Origin: JAPPHA01 sp963662705
GTDB taxonomy: Bacteria; Pseudomonadota; Alphaproteobacteria; Rhodobacterales; Rhodobacteraceae
Direction of reading: 5' to 3'
Assembly (NCBI GenBank): GCA_963662705.2
Contig: OY759767.1
Coordinates: 868,001 to 932,000 of the forward strand
DNA: 64,000 nt
Shown: one piece after another, positions 1 through 9,363 of the stretch
Position numbering within the stretch: the stretch's first letter is position 1
Layout: every line of letters begins with the position of its first letter
Notes under the pieces: model-generated
The model's input: the letters and a program-made list of their open reading frames with translations, nothing else
Database searches by the model: none
Told to the model about the DNA's origin: nothing
Made by a program: the position numbers and the translations under genes

Positions 1-984
1 CATCAGTGAGATTTCGGGAGTTCCCGCCATCGGTGCGCCCGACTTCATGCTGACCGTGGACAGGTAGTGGCCGTATACGGCCGGCGCGCCCTTGCGGATG
101 ACCTGGGTATAGGCGAGTGCGGACAGAGCCTCGGCATTGAGTTGCGCGACTGCAGCGGGAACGTTCGAAGGCGTGTTTGCGCCACCAAGCACGAACGGGG
201 AACAGAGGACCGGTTGGTTGCGCCGGCTGAAAGCGCGCATGGCTCCCAGCATGGTCTCGTCCCAAACCAGGGGCGAGTTGCCATTACAGTTCCCGGTCGT
301 GACAGGATGATCTTCCATGAACCTGTCACCGAAGAGAATGGCGCACATGTCCATGACATCTTCCGCGTTCTTCGGGGATGTCGTCATGCCCATGAACATC
401 TTGTCCGAGAATTTCATCGAAGAGTACGTGATGCGAAGGTGACGATGGCTGACCGGGTGATCGGTCGGTTCGACGATGTGATGTGCCGAGCTGTGCATCG
501 CCGGGAGCATGTGGCTCAGCTTGTGAAACATGGCCAAATCATCCAGCGTGGGGTTGCGGCGCTGGTCATCCAGATCGCGCAGATAAGGCGCGCCAGTCAT
601 CGGAACGAAAACCGTGTGGCGGCTGCCCAACCGAACGTTGTTTGCCGGGTTTCGGGCATGATAGGTGAATTCAGGCGGGATCGTACTGACGAGGTCCCGC
701 ACCAGACTGCGGTCAAGGTAGACGCGTTCGTCAATGACTTTCGCTCCGGCCCTCCTCCAGTCCGACAACGCGATCTCGTCCCTGAACACGACGCCGACAT
801 TCTCGAGTATTGCCATCGAAGCGTTATCGATTCGCTCGACTTCATCCGTGTCCAGGACCTCACAGCGAGGGAGACGGTTTTCGAGTCCCGGCAACATCGT
901 CGAGTCGACCGCCGATCTCAGGGCTCGCCGGGCGGCGCGTCCGCCGGGTCGTGCAGAGCGTCCTTTGCGTCGTTCTGTTGTCAT
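1..984 (-). CDS. Trimethylamine methyltransferase family protein (MttB superfamily), 3' part cut by window edge
   Basis: Reading the minus strand from the ATG at 984 gives 328 codons open to the left edge. The start is MTTERRKGRSARPGG, a basic N-terminus typical of the family, followed by family-like stretches such as LDTDEVERIDNASM, YHARNPANNVRLG, FVPMTGAPYLRDL and TGNCNGNSPLVWDE. The family transfers methyl groups from quaternary or tertiary amines to a corrinoid protein. Most members lack pyrrolysine and act on glycine betaine-like substrates. The pyrrolysine position of true MttB (about residue 334) lies just outside the window, so the subtype cannot be told. The gene is divergent from the dipeptidase operon at 1429. 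The family call is firm; the substrate is unknown. Confidence 0.9.
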   Translation of the reverse strand, partial: MTTERRKGRSARPGGRAARRALRSAVDSTMLPGLENRLPRCEVLDTDEVERIDNASMAILENVGVVFRDEIALSDWRRAGAKVIDERVYLDRSLVRDLVSTIPPEFTYHARNPANNVRLGSRHTVFVPMTGAPYLRDLDDQRRNPTLDDLAMFHKLSHMLPAMHSSAHHIVEPTDHPVSHRHLRITYSSMKFSDKMFMGMTTSPKNAEDVMDMCAILFGDRFMEDHPVTTGNCNGNSPLVWDETMLGAMRAFSRRNQPVLCSPFVLGGANTPSNVPAAVAQLNAEALSALAYTQVIRKGAPAVYGHYLSTVSMKSGAPMAGTPEISLM

Positions 985-1428
985 CTGCGCGTCCAGACTC
1001 AGAAGCGTGGGTTGACAGGAATTGGACTGCGCTCGGGAAGTACACACGTTGCAGTTTTTTGTCACGGTGTCGCGTGCATTCACCGCGACCGGAGGAATGG
1101 AAGAAACTGGTGGGCCCGGATTCGACGTCGGACGAAGTGGAGGGTGTTCGAGATCGTGGGTGAGACGAACGTATCGTTGCGTCCAGTTCGTGCCGGGTGC
1201 CTGAATCGGCTTGCGCGATCGGTACGAAAGGTGCCTGATGCTCGAACGCACATGCGTGTACTTCGAAAACCCGACACCTTCTCCGAAAGAGATGTCGAAT
1301 TCGGTTCCCGTCCGAATTACAGCTATGCGGTCGGGGGGGTCCCGGAAAGAACACGGTGAAGGCGTAAACGAACCAGTATCGGGAGCCGGTCCGGTGGGCA
1401 GGCAACTGAATCGGAAAGCGGAATTCGG
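985..1428. other. Divergent intergenic region, no gene seen
   Basis: These 444 bases separate the methyltransferase-family gene from the dipeptidase operon. Open frames cross it on both strands, but none gives a recognisable protein or a good ribosome binding site. It presumably holds both promoters. I see no clear operator. Confidence 0.5.
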
Positions 1429-2406
1429 ATGATGCGTATTGACGGATTGCAGTATGCCAATTGGTCGGAAAAGGTTTTCCGCCAGATGCGCTCGGGAGGG
1501 TTGTCTGCAGTTCATGTAACCGTCGCGTATCACGAGGGATTTCGGGAGACGGTCACGAACCTGGAGGATTGGAACCGGCGGTTCGAACGGTTTCCGGAGT
1601 TCATATGCAAGGGACGTTGGGCGGCGGACATCGATTGCGCGCGCAAGTCCGGTCGGACCGCGATCTTTTTTGGCGCACAGAACTCGAGTCCGATCGAAAG
1701 CGACATCGGACTGATCGAAATCCTGCACACACTCGGGCTTCGGTTCATGCAACTGACCTACAACAACCAGTCGCTCTTGGCTTCCGGATGTTATGAGGCG
1801 GAAGACGGTGGAATCACGCGCATGGGGCGCCAGGCGATCAAGGAGATGAACAGGGTCGGCCTGGTGATCGACATGAGCCACTCCGGTCCGCGCTCGACTA
1901 TCGAGGCAGCAGACCTGTCCCAACGGCCCATCACGATTTCGCACGCCAATCCTCTCGATTGGTCCCCGTCGCTTCGCAACAAGAACGACGATGTCATCCG
2001 CGCGGTCACCGGGAACGGCGGAATCATGGGATTTTCGATCTATCCCCACCATCTCAGGGGCGGTTCCTCCTGCACGCTCGATTCGTTTTGTCAGATGATC
2101 GCACGGGCCGTGGAGAAATTCGGGATCGAGCATTTCGGGATTGGCTCCGACCTTTGCCAGGATCAGCCTGACAGCGTCGTCACCTGGATGCGCACTGGCC
2201 GTTGGACCCGCGACATCGATTACGGGGAGGGGTCCGCGTCGGCACCGGGATTTCCACCGATGCCCGGATGGTTCCGTGACAATCGCGGTTTTGCGAATAT
2301 CGAATCCGGCCTCCGATCGATCGGGATGAACGATGACGAGATCGGCGCGATCCTGGGCGGCAACTGGTACCGGTTTTTCGACGAGAGTTTCCATTCGGTG
2401 ACATGA
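1429..2406 (+). CDS. Membrane dipeptidase family (peptidase M19) protein with atypical metal site
   Basis: The 325-residue protein matches the renal dipeptidase family along its length: LTYNNQS, GRQAIKEMNRVGLVIDMSHSG, ISHANP and FGIGSD. The two distal histidine ligands (DMSHSG, ISHAN) are present. The N-terminal DGHxD motif, however, reads DGLQYAN, and the segment that normally supplies the bridging glutamate reads FFGAQNS. Part of the binuclear zinc site therefore appears to be replaced, as in a bacterial subfamily whose substrate is not settled. Two ATGs are adjacent at 1429 and 1432. The stop overlaps the next start as ATGA at 2403, which implies translational coupling to the 571-residue unknown and then to DUF3726. 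Confidence 0.85.
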   Translation: MMRIDGLQYANWSEKVFRQMRSGGLSAVHVTVAYHEGFRETVTNLEDWNRRFERFPEFICKGRWAADIDCARKSGRTAIFFGAQNSSPIESDIGLIEILHTLGLRFMQLTYNNQSLLASGCYEAEDGGITRMGRQAIKEMNRVGLVIDMSHSGPRSTIEAADLSQRPITISHANPLDWSPSLRNKNDDVIRAVTGNGGIMGFSIYPHHLRGGSSCTLDSFCQMIARAVEKFGIEHFGIGSDLCQDQPDSVVTWMRTGRWTRDIDYGEGSASAPGFPPMPGWFRDNRGFANIESGLRSIGMNDDEIGAILGGNWYRFFDESFHSVT

Positions 2407-4118
2407 TGTCGTTCGGGCCAAGGACAACCGGAGTTCCCCTGAGGAGTCCCGGCCAGGTCATGCGCCTCGAACGCCTGGGTTCGTTTCATCAGTGCCGCCT
2501 GAGTTTCATGCGCGTGCTGACGCGACGCATGGCCCGCGAAAACTGGCGGTTTTCGCGCGGCGTGTTCGATATCGACGGGAACGGCGTCGGGAGGTCGGTT
2601 CATTCGGTCAAGGCGACCGGAGGTCGCACATATTCCCTGGTTTCCTTTGCACATGACTTGCCCGACGAGTTGCGGTCGGACCGGGTCATCGCCGAAGCGT
2701 GGGACGCAACCTTCGCCCTTTTCGACGGCATTCCGACCACGCGCGATCTTGACCGCCTGGAAGACAACGTCCCGTTCCAGGAAGCGGGCCGATTGACTGA
2801 ACAGGAACTCGTCCTTTCGCGTGCCAACCGATCCGTGCGCCTGTGGCGGCATGTTGTCGAATCCCTCGCGGCCGGCGGACAGCCCGACCCGGGCGAAATC
2901 GAGCGCGTCGGGTACCTGATGCGGACGACCGCGGTTTATGCGTCGGGCAAGTTCGGGACGGCCGACAGGAGCGTCGTCCGCGGCCGCCCCGAGCTGCAGC
3001 TTCCGTTTCAGGCCGAGATGCTGACCGTGTACCTGATCCGGACGTTCGTTCGGGACCTGGTGAATCATCTCGCCCGGTCAGGGAGCGGTTCTCCGGGCAC
3101 GCGCCTGGATGATCGGGTGGCTCAGCGGCTGGGGATCGGCAATTCCACGGGCCTGGGCATGGCCCCGTTCATCGTCAATCATCCCGTACTCTACAACAAC
3201 TGGATCACGGCCAGGGAACAGGCCATTGCCACGGTCCGCTCCGTACGTGCGGCGACGGAGAACGAGATCGCAGTCTTTCGCGACCTCGTCGAACGAAGTT
3301 CACGGCAGGTACGGCTCTGGAGATCTGATCACCCCATGCAACGCGCGAAGATCGCGGACTTGCGCCGGGACCTCGACGCATTGGCCGGATACCTGGAAAC
3401 CCGGGACCTCGGCGACGTGTTTCCCTGGGATCAGCTGGTGCTCTGGTCCGAGATCGAATTGAGCGTTGAAGGTCAGGAACTGGTCGCGTCATTGATTCTC
3501 GAACCCTATCCCGGGCTTGTCGACCAGTTGGACGAGTCGATGGAAGACCGGAATCTCGACTCCGGCGACATTGACGGCTCCATGACGGTCGGTCAGGTGA
3601 GGCAGTTGATCACCGGGCAGTTCGGGTGGGCCCTCGAGACCGACTGGCAGTCTCCCGAATCCATTTCGCGCGTCTGGTACGTTTCCGAAGAAAAACTGGA
3701 ACCGCGCCTCGGAGAACGGTTCGAGGAGCCTCTCGAAATGTACGAACAACCGATTGCGACGGCCCGGGACGCCGTTTGCGCGTACAACGCGCTTGCCGAG
3801 TGGCCCGATGACCGGATCGTTGCCGGTTTTCTGCTTGAGCATCCCGATCACCGGCACGTGATCCGCCGCGTCCAGCGATGCCGCGCCGGACAGTATTGCG
3901 AAATCCGGGACAATCTCGTCAGTGCGGAATTACTTCCGATCGACATGTTGCGTTCGAAACTGGCCTTTTTCGGGGCCACGAACTTTGATCCCCGCTCGGA
4001 TCGCTGGGTTCGGATCTGCATGTTCGCCGGTGCACCGTATCCGAAGGACTTGGCGAGCCGGGACTCCGACACCTGGATCTACCCGGAACCGGACCCGGGT
4101 TCCGCAATCGCGCCATGA
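2403..4118 (+). CDS. Conserved-looking protein of unknown function, 571 residues
   Basis: I do not recognise a domain. The protein is soluble in appearance, with no signal peptide or membrane segment, and has Trp- and Arg-rich stretches plus one Cys pair in RVQRCRAGQYCEI near residue 500. ATGA overlaps at both ends (2403-2406 and 4115-4118) tie it to the M19-type protein before it and the DUF3726 protein after it, so the three are very probably made together. Internal ATGs at 2460 and 2508 could also serve as starts, but the overlap favours 2403. A role with the divergent methyltransferase-family protein is inference from position only. Confidence 0.8.
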   Translation: MMSFGPRTTGVPLRSPGQVMRLERLGSFHQCRLSFMRVLTRRMARENWRFSRGVFDIDGNGVGRSVHSVKATGGRTYSLVSFAHDLPDELRSDRVIAEAWDATFALFDGIPTTRDLDRLEDNVPFQEAGRLTEQELVLSRANRSVRLWRHVVESLAAGGQPDPGEIERVGYLMRTTAVYASGKFGTADRSVVRGRPELQLPFQAEMLTVYLIRTFVRDLVNHLARSGSGSPGTRLDDRVAQRLGIGNSTGLGMAPFIVNHPVLYNNWITAREQAIATVRSVRAATENEIAVFRDLVERSSRQVRLWRSDHPMQRAKIADLRRDLDALAGYLETRDLGDVFPWDQLVLWSEIELSVEGQELVASLILEPYPGLVDQLDESMEDRNLDSGDIDGSMTVGQVRQLITGQFGWALETDWQSPESISRVWYVSEEKLEPRLGERFEEPLEMYEQPIATARDAVCAYNALAEWPDDRIVAGFLLEHPDHRHVIRRVQRCRAGQYCEIRDNLVSAELLPIDMLRSKLAFFGATNFDPRSDRWVRICMFAGAPYPKDLASRDSDTWIYPEPDPGSAIAP

Positions 4119-4768
4119 GCCGGTCGCTATCCGAAATCGAGGCCATGGCGCTCAAGGCCGCGCGCGGCGCCGGTCACTACTGGGGCGTTTCGGAAGATGC
4201 CGGTCGAGCGGTTCGATGGCTGTGCTCCGCCGGAATCGATGGATGCGCTGCCCTGGCCGGGTTGCTGTCGGGCAATGACCCGAGGGAACCGAAGGAACGG
4301 GATCCAGGTTCTCCGCAGGTCACGGCCAATGCCTGGAACTCTCCGACCGGCACATTGTGCCCGTTGCGGACCGGCATTGCGGTGTCCGACCATGCATCGT
4401 CGATCACGGCCGCGGGGATTACGCTGGAGCGGGTTGCCAGGCCGGTATTGCTCGCGCCCTTCGCAGCATCTGCCGCGAGACTGGTGCAAACCGGGTTTTG
4501 CTTGGAGTGGCCGGGCGCCACCGTGTTCACGGACGGGTACGGACTCGCCCTTTTGCAGGAGCGTCATGGCCTGGATGTTGCGTTTGCGAAGCGCGTGTCG
4601 GTTCGCCGGAAACGGGGTACCGGGTGCCAATCGCTCCGAATGAGCAGGTTTCACCCCGCTGATTCCGACTGGGCGAAACTGGAGGAACTTGCCGCCAGGA
4701 CCTATGCGCCCGCGACGGACGAGTCGCGCCTCCTGGGAGCGGGGGCCGGCCTTTCCGACAATGATTGA
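4115..4768 (+). CDS. DUF3726 domain-containing protein
   Basis: The 217 residues begin MSRSLSEIEAMALKAARGAG and continue with HYWGVSEDAGRAVRWLCSAG, the characteristic opening of DUF3726. The function of the family is unknown. No membrane segment or catalytic motif is evident. The gene is the third member of the overlapping set starting at 1429. Its last 67 bases overlap the 3' end of the convergent FAH-family gene, so the two transcripts collide tail to tail. Confidence 0.85.
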   Translation: MSRSLSEIEAMALKAARGAGHYWGVSEDAGRAVRWLCSAGIDGCAALAGLLSGNDPREPKERDPGSPQVTANAWNSPTGTLCPLRTGIAVSDHASSITAAGITLERVARPVLLAPFAASAARLVQTGFCLEWPGATVFTDGYGLALLQERHGLDVAFAKRVSVRRKRGTGCQSLRMSRFHPADSDWAKLEELAARTYAPATDESRLLGAGAGLSDND

Positions 4769-5739
4769 ATATGTCTGATCGGGTTTTCCAGTCGTCCAAG
4801 GCGTGAAACGTCGATGGCGACGGTCCCCAGGGTTTCGCCGAGGAGGACGCTCTTGTGGCCGCGGGGAAACCGGCCGACACCCTTTCCGGTCGTCCCGAAA
4901 GAAATCAGGTCTCCCGGAAACAACGTAAAGTACCTGCTGGCCTCTGCAATGCAGGCCTCGACCGAAAACCTGTAGTTGCCCGTATGGTCCCGCGTGAACT
5001 CTTCCCCGTTGATGGTTCCGGTCACATGCAGGTCATTGGGATCCGGAACGCATTCGCGCGTGGTGATCCAGGGACCCATGGGTCCGAACGTATCGGTTCC
5101 CTTCGAGCGGGTGTGGTAGACGTAGTATGCGTCGGTATCGTCGGGCCCGTGAAGATTTCGCCAGGAATAGAACTCGGGCCGGGCCATGTCGCGGTCGTAG
5201 GTTACGGCGATCGCATCCTTGCCGAACTTGAGCCCGTGACTCGTGACGTCGTTGTGCACGGTATAGCCAAAGACGTGGTCGAGGGCGACCGACTCGCTGA
5301 TGTTCCTGGAGCGTTTGCCGATGATGGCGCAGATCTCGGGTTCAGGAATGACCGCGCCCCATTCGGGGTCGACGACAATTGGCTTCTGGTGGCCCTGGAG
5401 CGCCGAAGGTGGTTTGAGGAAATAGTTGGGGACGCCGGGATCCCTGTGCGCCCGTCTCATCAATTCGATGTTGTTGAAGGCGACGCCGAGAATCTTTGAA
5501 GGGTTCGGGACCGGAGGAGCCCAGTCGATGCCGTCGACCGGGAAGCCCGGAACGGATTCCACGTCCAGTTCTCGAACAAGACCAGGGTTTCGTGCTTCGG
5601 CCTCGACCAAGCCGAGAATCGACGTGATCTTGTCCAGGCCGGACCTGGCTGAGACCTTATCCAGGTCCCTTGCCTGGCCGTCCTGACCAAGCATGATGGC
5701 AGAGGTGCCTTCGCCAATGTACCGTGTTCCAAACTTCAT
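4702..5739 (-). CDS. Fumarylacetoacetate hydrolase (FAH) family protein
   Basis: The 345-residue protein has the FAH C-terminal fold signature: the PNPSKILGVAFNN entry, the acidic metal-site segment PEPEICAIIGKRSRN, YTVHNDVTSHGL, and the closing GDLISFGTTGKGVG. Members hydrolyse or decarboxylate acyl-pyruvate-like compounds in aromatic and sugar-acid catabolism using Mg2+ or Mn2+. The start at 5739 has a GGGAGAG ribosome binding site about 12 bases upstream. The gene stands alone on its strand and converges with the DUF3726 gene. The substrate cannot be inferred. Confidence 0.9.
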   Translation of the reverse strand: MKFGTRYIGEGTSAIMLGQDGQARDLDKVSARSGLDKITSILGLVEAEARNPGLVRELDVESVPGFPVDGIDWAPPVPNPSKILGVAFNNIELMRRAHRDPGVPNYFLKPPSALQGHQKPIVVDPEWGAVIPEPEICAIIGKRSRNISESVALDHVFGYTVHNDVTSHGLKFGKDAIAVTYDRDMARPEFYSWRNLHGPDDTDAYYVYHTRSKGTDTFGPMGPWITTRECVPDPNDLHVTGTINGEEFTRDHTGNYRFSVEACIAEASRYFTLFPGDLISFGTTGKGVGRFPRGHKSVLLGETLGTVAIDVSRLGRLENPIRHIQSLSERPAPAPRRRDSSVAGA

Positions 5740-6026
5740 GAACCCTGCAACTCTCCCGTTCGTCTCTCCGGCGTTCTCCCGTTAATCCGGGATGTGCGCA
5801 GATTGCCCTGCAATGGTAAGCGGCCTGAAGTGCGTTTCACGTTTGGCCGGTTCGTTTCGACGATGCGTGGTCTTCCGAATCTGGCCGCATGATTCGGGGA
5901 GGAACCGCGAGGCTGATCCTGCGGGGGAAGATGTGCCGACATCGGGAAACGACTCGAACGGACAGGGTGAAGGAAATTCCGACTGACACGGTTCGTGCTC
6001 CCGGAAACGAGTGCTTTCGGTGGCTG

Positions 6027-6581
6027 TCAAGCGAGTTTGCGCACCCTGTCGCCAACCGCAATTTCACCACCCTTGACGACGCGTGCCAACACTCCGCGAA
6101 GACGGTTTCGAAGCCCTTCACCGGTATTGACGAAAACGCAGGCTTCGCGGCCAAAACGACCGATGAACTTGGCGCAACCCTTGTGTGGCTTCCGCGTAAT
6201 CTCGATCACAGCGGATCCAATTGACAGTCGCTGATCGGGCGGCAAGTTGTCGGGAGTCAAGCTCATGTCGATGATCAGGTTGTCGCCGGACAGGGCCCAT
6301 CGCTCGCGCTTCTGGGCGATCAATGCAATGAAGCGCGCGTTCATGATGGATATCTGGTCGTCCGTTTGCAGGATCCCGTTCCCGTCAGTCGTCCGGTGGC
6401 CGTCTGCCCAGCGGTCGCCGTCGAGACCGCCGTCAACGCTGACATTGCATTTCCTCGGTTCCAAGCGCTGTCCCGAGGCTGGACGGGTAACAATGGCTAC
6501 AAGCGCGCCATTGTCGACCGGCGATGCAAGGATCTCCGGCAGGCCGGCGACAAGTTCATCGCGGGAGAGGTGTTTTGGCAT
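6027..6581 (-). CDS. MOSC domain-containing protein
   Basis: From the ATG at 6581 (MPKHLSRDEL) the protein has 184 residues. It shows the MOSC pattern: RKCNVSVDGGLDGDRWADG, QISIMNARFIALI, SGDNLIIDMSL, HKGCAKFIGRFG with the conserved Cys, and the end RLRGVLARVVKGGEIAVGD. MOSC domains bind molybdenum cofactor or carry sulfur, and stand-alone ones often act in detoxifying N-hydroxylated compounds or in sulfur transfer. An upstream in-frame ATG at 6614 adds 11 residues but has no better ribosome binding site. Confidence 0.88.
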   Translation of the reverse strand: MPKHLSRDELVAGLPEILASPVDNGALVAIVTRPASGQRLEPRKCNVSVDGGLDGDRWADGHRTTDGNGILQTDDQISIMNARFIALIAQKRERWALSGDNLIIDMSLTPDNLPPDQRLSIGSAVIEITRKPHKGCAKFIGRFGREACVFVNTGEGLRNRLRGVLARVVKGGEIAVGDRVRKLA

Positions 6582-7228
6582 GGAGTATTCCAGACGCGAG
6601 CGGTGACAAGGCAATTGTTCCGGATCCCGTAACCATGCACCCGGGTGCGAAAAGTACAGGGGGGGACATCGGTGAATGCCCTGTAACTCGTGCCGGTGCT
6701 GTTCGCCAGATTGAATTGCCAGGCAGTGTCACCCGGGACACCGGTTGCTTTACTTACTGGACGCGTGAATACGGAAAAGGAACAGCGCAATACTGATTTC
6801 GGGTCTCTAGACAAGGCAAGGACCGCGAGGATTTGCGAAGGCATAGGGATTGCTTGTCCCGGCAGTCGGCAAAGACCTGTTCGATCCCGTGCCGGGCGAG
6901 ATCACGAATGTCATGCACGGGCTTGTCTCCGGGAGTGAGTTCACCTTCCCGGTCGTGACCTGCCAGACCGGGTTTGTGCGTGATATCTCCGATCGCGTCC
7001 GCTTCTATCCGAGGACAGCATTGAAGAGCAGGAAACGCTGGCCGAATTGCCCGAAAACGTGCATTTGGAACCAGCAAACAAAATCGTCGCGACGGGCCCG
7101 GTCCATGAAGCGCGCAAAAAGGGGCCGACCGGGAATCGCATGCGCCTTTGCCGGTAGCCTGGACGGCCAGCCTTCAGCATTCCGCAACGAAACAATCAGA
7201 CAACCTTCAGAATAGAAAAGGCGTTCAA
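6582..7228. other. Gene-free stretch, nothing identified
   Basis: About 650 bases lie between the MOSC gene and the racemase-family gene. Open frames occur on both strands (for example minus 7077-6754) but resemble no family I know and lack good ribosome binding sites. It may contain promoters for both divergent flanking genes and possibly an unrecognised decayed gene. Confidence 0.4.
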
Positions 7229-8065
7229 ATGTTCAAGTCCGGCGATGTCGTATTGTCCAGGAACTGGAACCCGATCCTGGACGAGGGCCGCCACCATCGC
7301 GCCCGCCTGGGGTTCATTCTCATGTCGACGGATCTCGCGTCGGAAGCCGATTTCTTCGACATGGCCCCCGAGGGCGTCGCGGTGCATTTCACCCGGCTGA
7401 AGACCGAAGATTATACAACCCGCGAAACGCTTTCGCGTCACATCGAACACATGGCGGATGCGGCCTCCCGCATACAGCCCGACCTGAAACCTGATGTCGT
7501 CAGCTATAGCTGCACGAGCGGATCCATCGTGATCGGCGAGGATCGGGTCATGTCCGAAATCAGGAAGGGCGCGCCTTGGGCCCAGCCCATGTGCCTTGTC
7601 CAGGGCGTGCTCGATGCGCTGAACGAACTGCAGGTGAAGAAGCTTGTTGTGGGAACGCCTTATATTGACGAGGTCAACACTGCCGAAGCCGAGTTCCTGT
7701 TGGGAAAGGGCTATGAAATCCTGGATGTCCAGGGACTCAACCTGAGCACCGGAACGGAGATGGGACAGGTTACGCCGGAATTCTGGAAGACCTTCGCAAT
7801 CAGGATCGACCGTCCGAACGCGGATGCGGTCTTCCTGAGCTGCGGCGGCATCCGCGCACTCGAAGTTGCCGAAGAAATCGAGCAGACCATCGGCAAGCCG
7901 GTCATCACGTCCAACCAAGCGCAGTTCTGGAGTTGCCTGCGCCGAGCCGGAATCGCGGACGAGCTGAAAGGGTTTGGGCGGATCTTTTCCAGGCCCGGAA
8001 AGGCTCTACTGTCGCAAGCCGGGCCGAGACAGGAATACGTCGATGCGGTGCCAAGCCAGGCCTGA
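7229..8065 (+). CDS. Asp/Glu racemase - maleate isomerase superfamily protein (EutA-like)
   Basis: The ATG at 7229 (MFKSGDVVLSRN) follows an AGAAAAGG ribosome binding site and gives 278 residues. The two cysteines expected of the superfamily are visible in VSYSCTSGSIVIG (about residue 93) and FLSCGGIRALE (about 199). Members isomerise maleate, decarboxylate arylmalonates or racemise amino acids. The ectoine-utilisation protein EutA belongs to the same superfamily. It is the first gene of a plus-strand run with M20, M24 and PLP enzymes, which makes a catabolic role likely. The exact reaction is not determinable here. Confidence 0.85.
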   Translation: MFKSGDVVLSRNWNPILDEGRHHRARLGFILMSTDLASEADFFDMAPEGVAVHFTRLKTEDYTTRETLSRHIEHMADAASRIQPDLKPDVVSYSCTSGSIVIGEDRVMSEIRKGAPWAQPMCLVQGVLDALNELQVKKLVVGTPYIDEVNTAEAEFLLGKGYEILDVQGLNLSTGTEMGQVTPEFWKTFAIRIDRPNADAVFLSCGGIRALEVAEEIEQTIGKPVITSNQAQFWSCLRRAGIADELKGFGRIFSRPGKALLSQAGPRQEYVDAVPSQA

Positions 8066-8208
8066 CGCCATCCGGGGATGCCAGGGGCCCGATCCACTTG
8101 GCGCAAGTCGTCTCCGGTTCCGGCCATGGCCCTTCGAAAACAGGCTAAACTCGCTTCTGCCGCATGGCAGGGGTACAGATCTGGTACATGAGAGACGAGG
8201 AGGTCCTT

Positions 8209-9363
8209 ATGGGTAGTGATGACGTCAGTTTGTCGGTGTTGAGGCGCGATTTCCACCGTTTCCCCGAACTCGGCTTCCGGGAAGCCCGCACGAAGACCAA
8301 GGTTGCGGATTTCCTCCGCGATCTTGGCCTCGAAGTGCACGAGGGCGTGGGCGTGGTCGGAGTTCTCCGGTCCGGTGAAGGCAACCGGGCGATAGGGTTG
8401 CGCGCTGACATGGATGCTCTTCCGATTCACGAGGCAAGCCGGCACGGGTATCCGTCCGAGACGCCCGGTGTCATGCATGCCTGCGGGCATGATGGCCACA
8501 TGACCATGCTCCTGGGGGCGGCCCGGGCCCTTGCCGGCGATCCCGGCTTTAGCGGTACGGTCGTGTTCATTTTCCAGCCCAACGAAGAGCATGGCCTCGG
8601 CGCGCTGGCGATGCTTGAGGAGGGCGTTCTGGAGCGATTCCCCGTCGAGGAAATCTACGCCATACACAATCTGCCCGGCGCGCCGGTCGGGCAGGTGTCT
8701 ACCCGCCCTGGCCTGATTTGCTCCTCGGAAAGCCTGTTCGAGATTACGATCCGCGGCCAGGGCGGCCACGCCTCGATGCCGCAGGTCGGCCAGGACTCGA
8801 TCACGATCGGGGCCGAAATGGTGCTGGCACTGCAGACGATCGTATCGCGCAAGCTGCCTCCGGGCGCCGGGGCGGTGGTGTCGGTAACCGAATTCCAGAC
8901 CGACGGTCAGCGCAACGTGTTGCCGGGCACGGTGACGTTGAAGGGCGACGTTCGTGCCCGCTGCCTCGAAGATCGCAACAACATCGAAATCTTCATGCGC
9001 CGGACCGCAGAAGGCATTGCAACGGCGCACCGTGTTTCTGTCACTATGGACTTCCGAACCGAATTCATCGAGACGACAAACGCCATGGGACCCACGGAGG
9101 CGGTGATACGTGCGGCACGGAGGGCCGGGCTTGACGTCATACCGGACCGTGAGCCGATGAGCGCTTCCGAGGATTTTGCCCATTTCGCCGCTGCGGTGCC
9201 TGGGTGTTTCCTGCTCCTTGGCAACGGAGAGGACGGAGCACACGGGCAACCGCTTCACGCGAACGACTACGATTTCAACGACGATGTTTCACCAATCGGA
9301 GTGGCGTTCTGGACGGAACTTGTTCGTGACCGCCTTCCCATCAAAAAAGAGGATGTCGGGTGA
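8209..9363 (+). CDS. M20 family amidohydrolase (hippurate hydrolase-like)
   Basis: I chose the ATG at 8209 (MGSDDVSLSVLRR) because GAGGAGG lies six bases upstream; the upstream ATG at 8164 lacks this. The 384-residue protein has the metal-site motifs HACGHDGHMTML, the Glu pair in QPNEEHGLGA, AIHNLPG, and the final His in HGQPLHANDYDF. Such enzymes remove acyl groups from N-acyl amino acids. The GTGA overlap with the next gene at 9360 implies coupling. In ectoine degradation a related deacetylase (DoeB) removes an N-acetyl group, a possible but unproven parallel. Confidence 0.92.
   Translation: MGSDDVSLSVLRRDFHRFPELGFREARTKTKVADFLRDLGLEVHEGVGVVGVLRSGEGNRAIGLRADMDALPIHEASRHGYPSETPGVMHACGHDGHMTMLLGAARALAGDPGFSGTVVFIFQPNEEHGLGALAMLEEGVLERFPVEEIYAIHNLPGAPVGQVSTRPGLICSSESLFEITIRGQGGHASMPQVGQDSITIGAEMVLALQTIVSRKLPPGAGAVVSVTEFQTDGQRNVLPGTVTLKGDVRARCLEDRNNIEIFMRRTAEGIATAHRVSVTMDFRTEFIETTNAMGPTEAVIRAARRAGLDVIPDREPMSASEDFAHFAAAVPGCFLLLGNGEDGAHGQPLHANDYDFNDDVSPIGVAFWTELVRDRLPIKKEDVG

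Noticed and set aside
67..1359. 430-codon plus-strand frame
   Set aside because: It is antisense to the methyltransferase-family gene, which gives clear family motifs on the minus strand; the plus product is rich in Arg, Val, His and matches nothing.
7711..9258. 515-codon minus-strand frame
   Set aside because: It is antisense to the racemase-family and M20 genes, both of which have clear motifs and ribosome binding sites.
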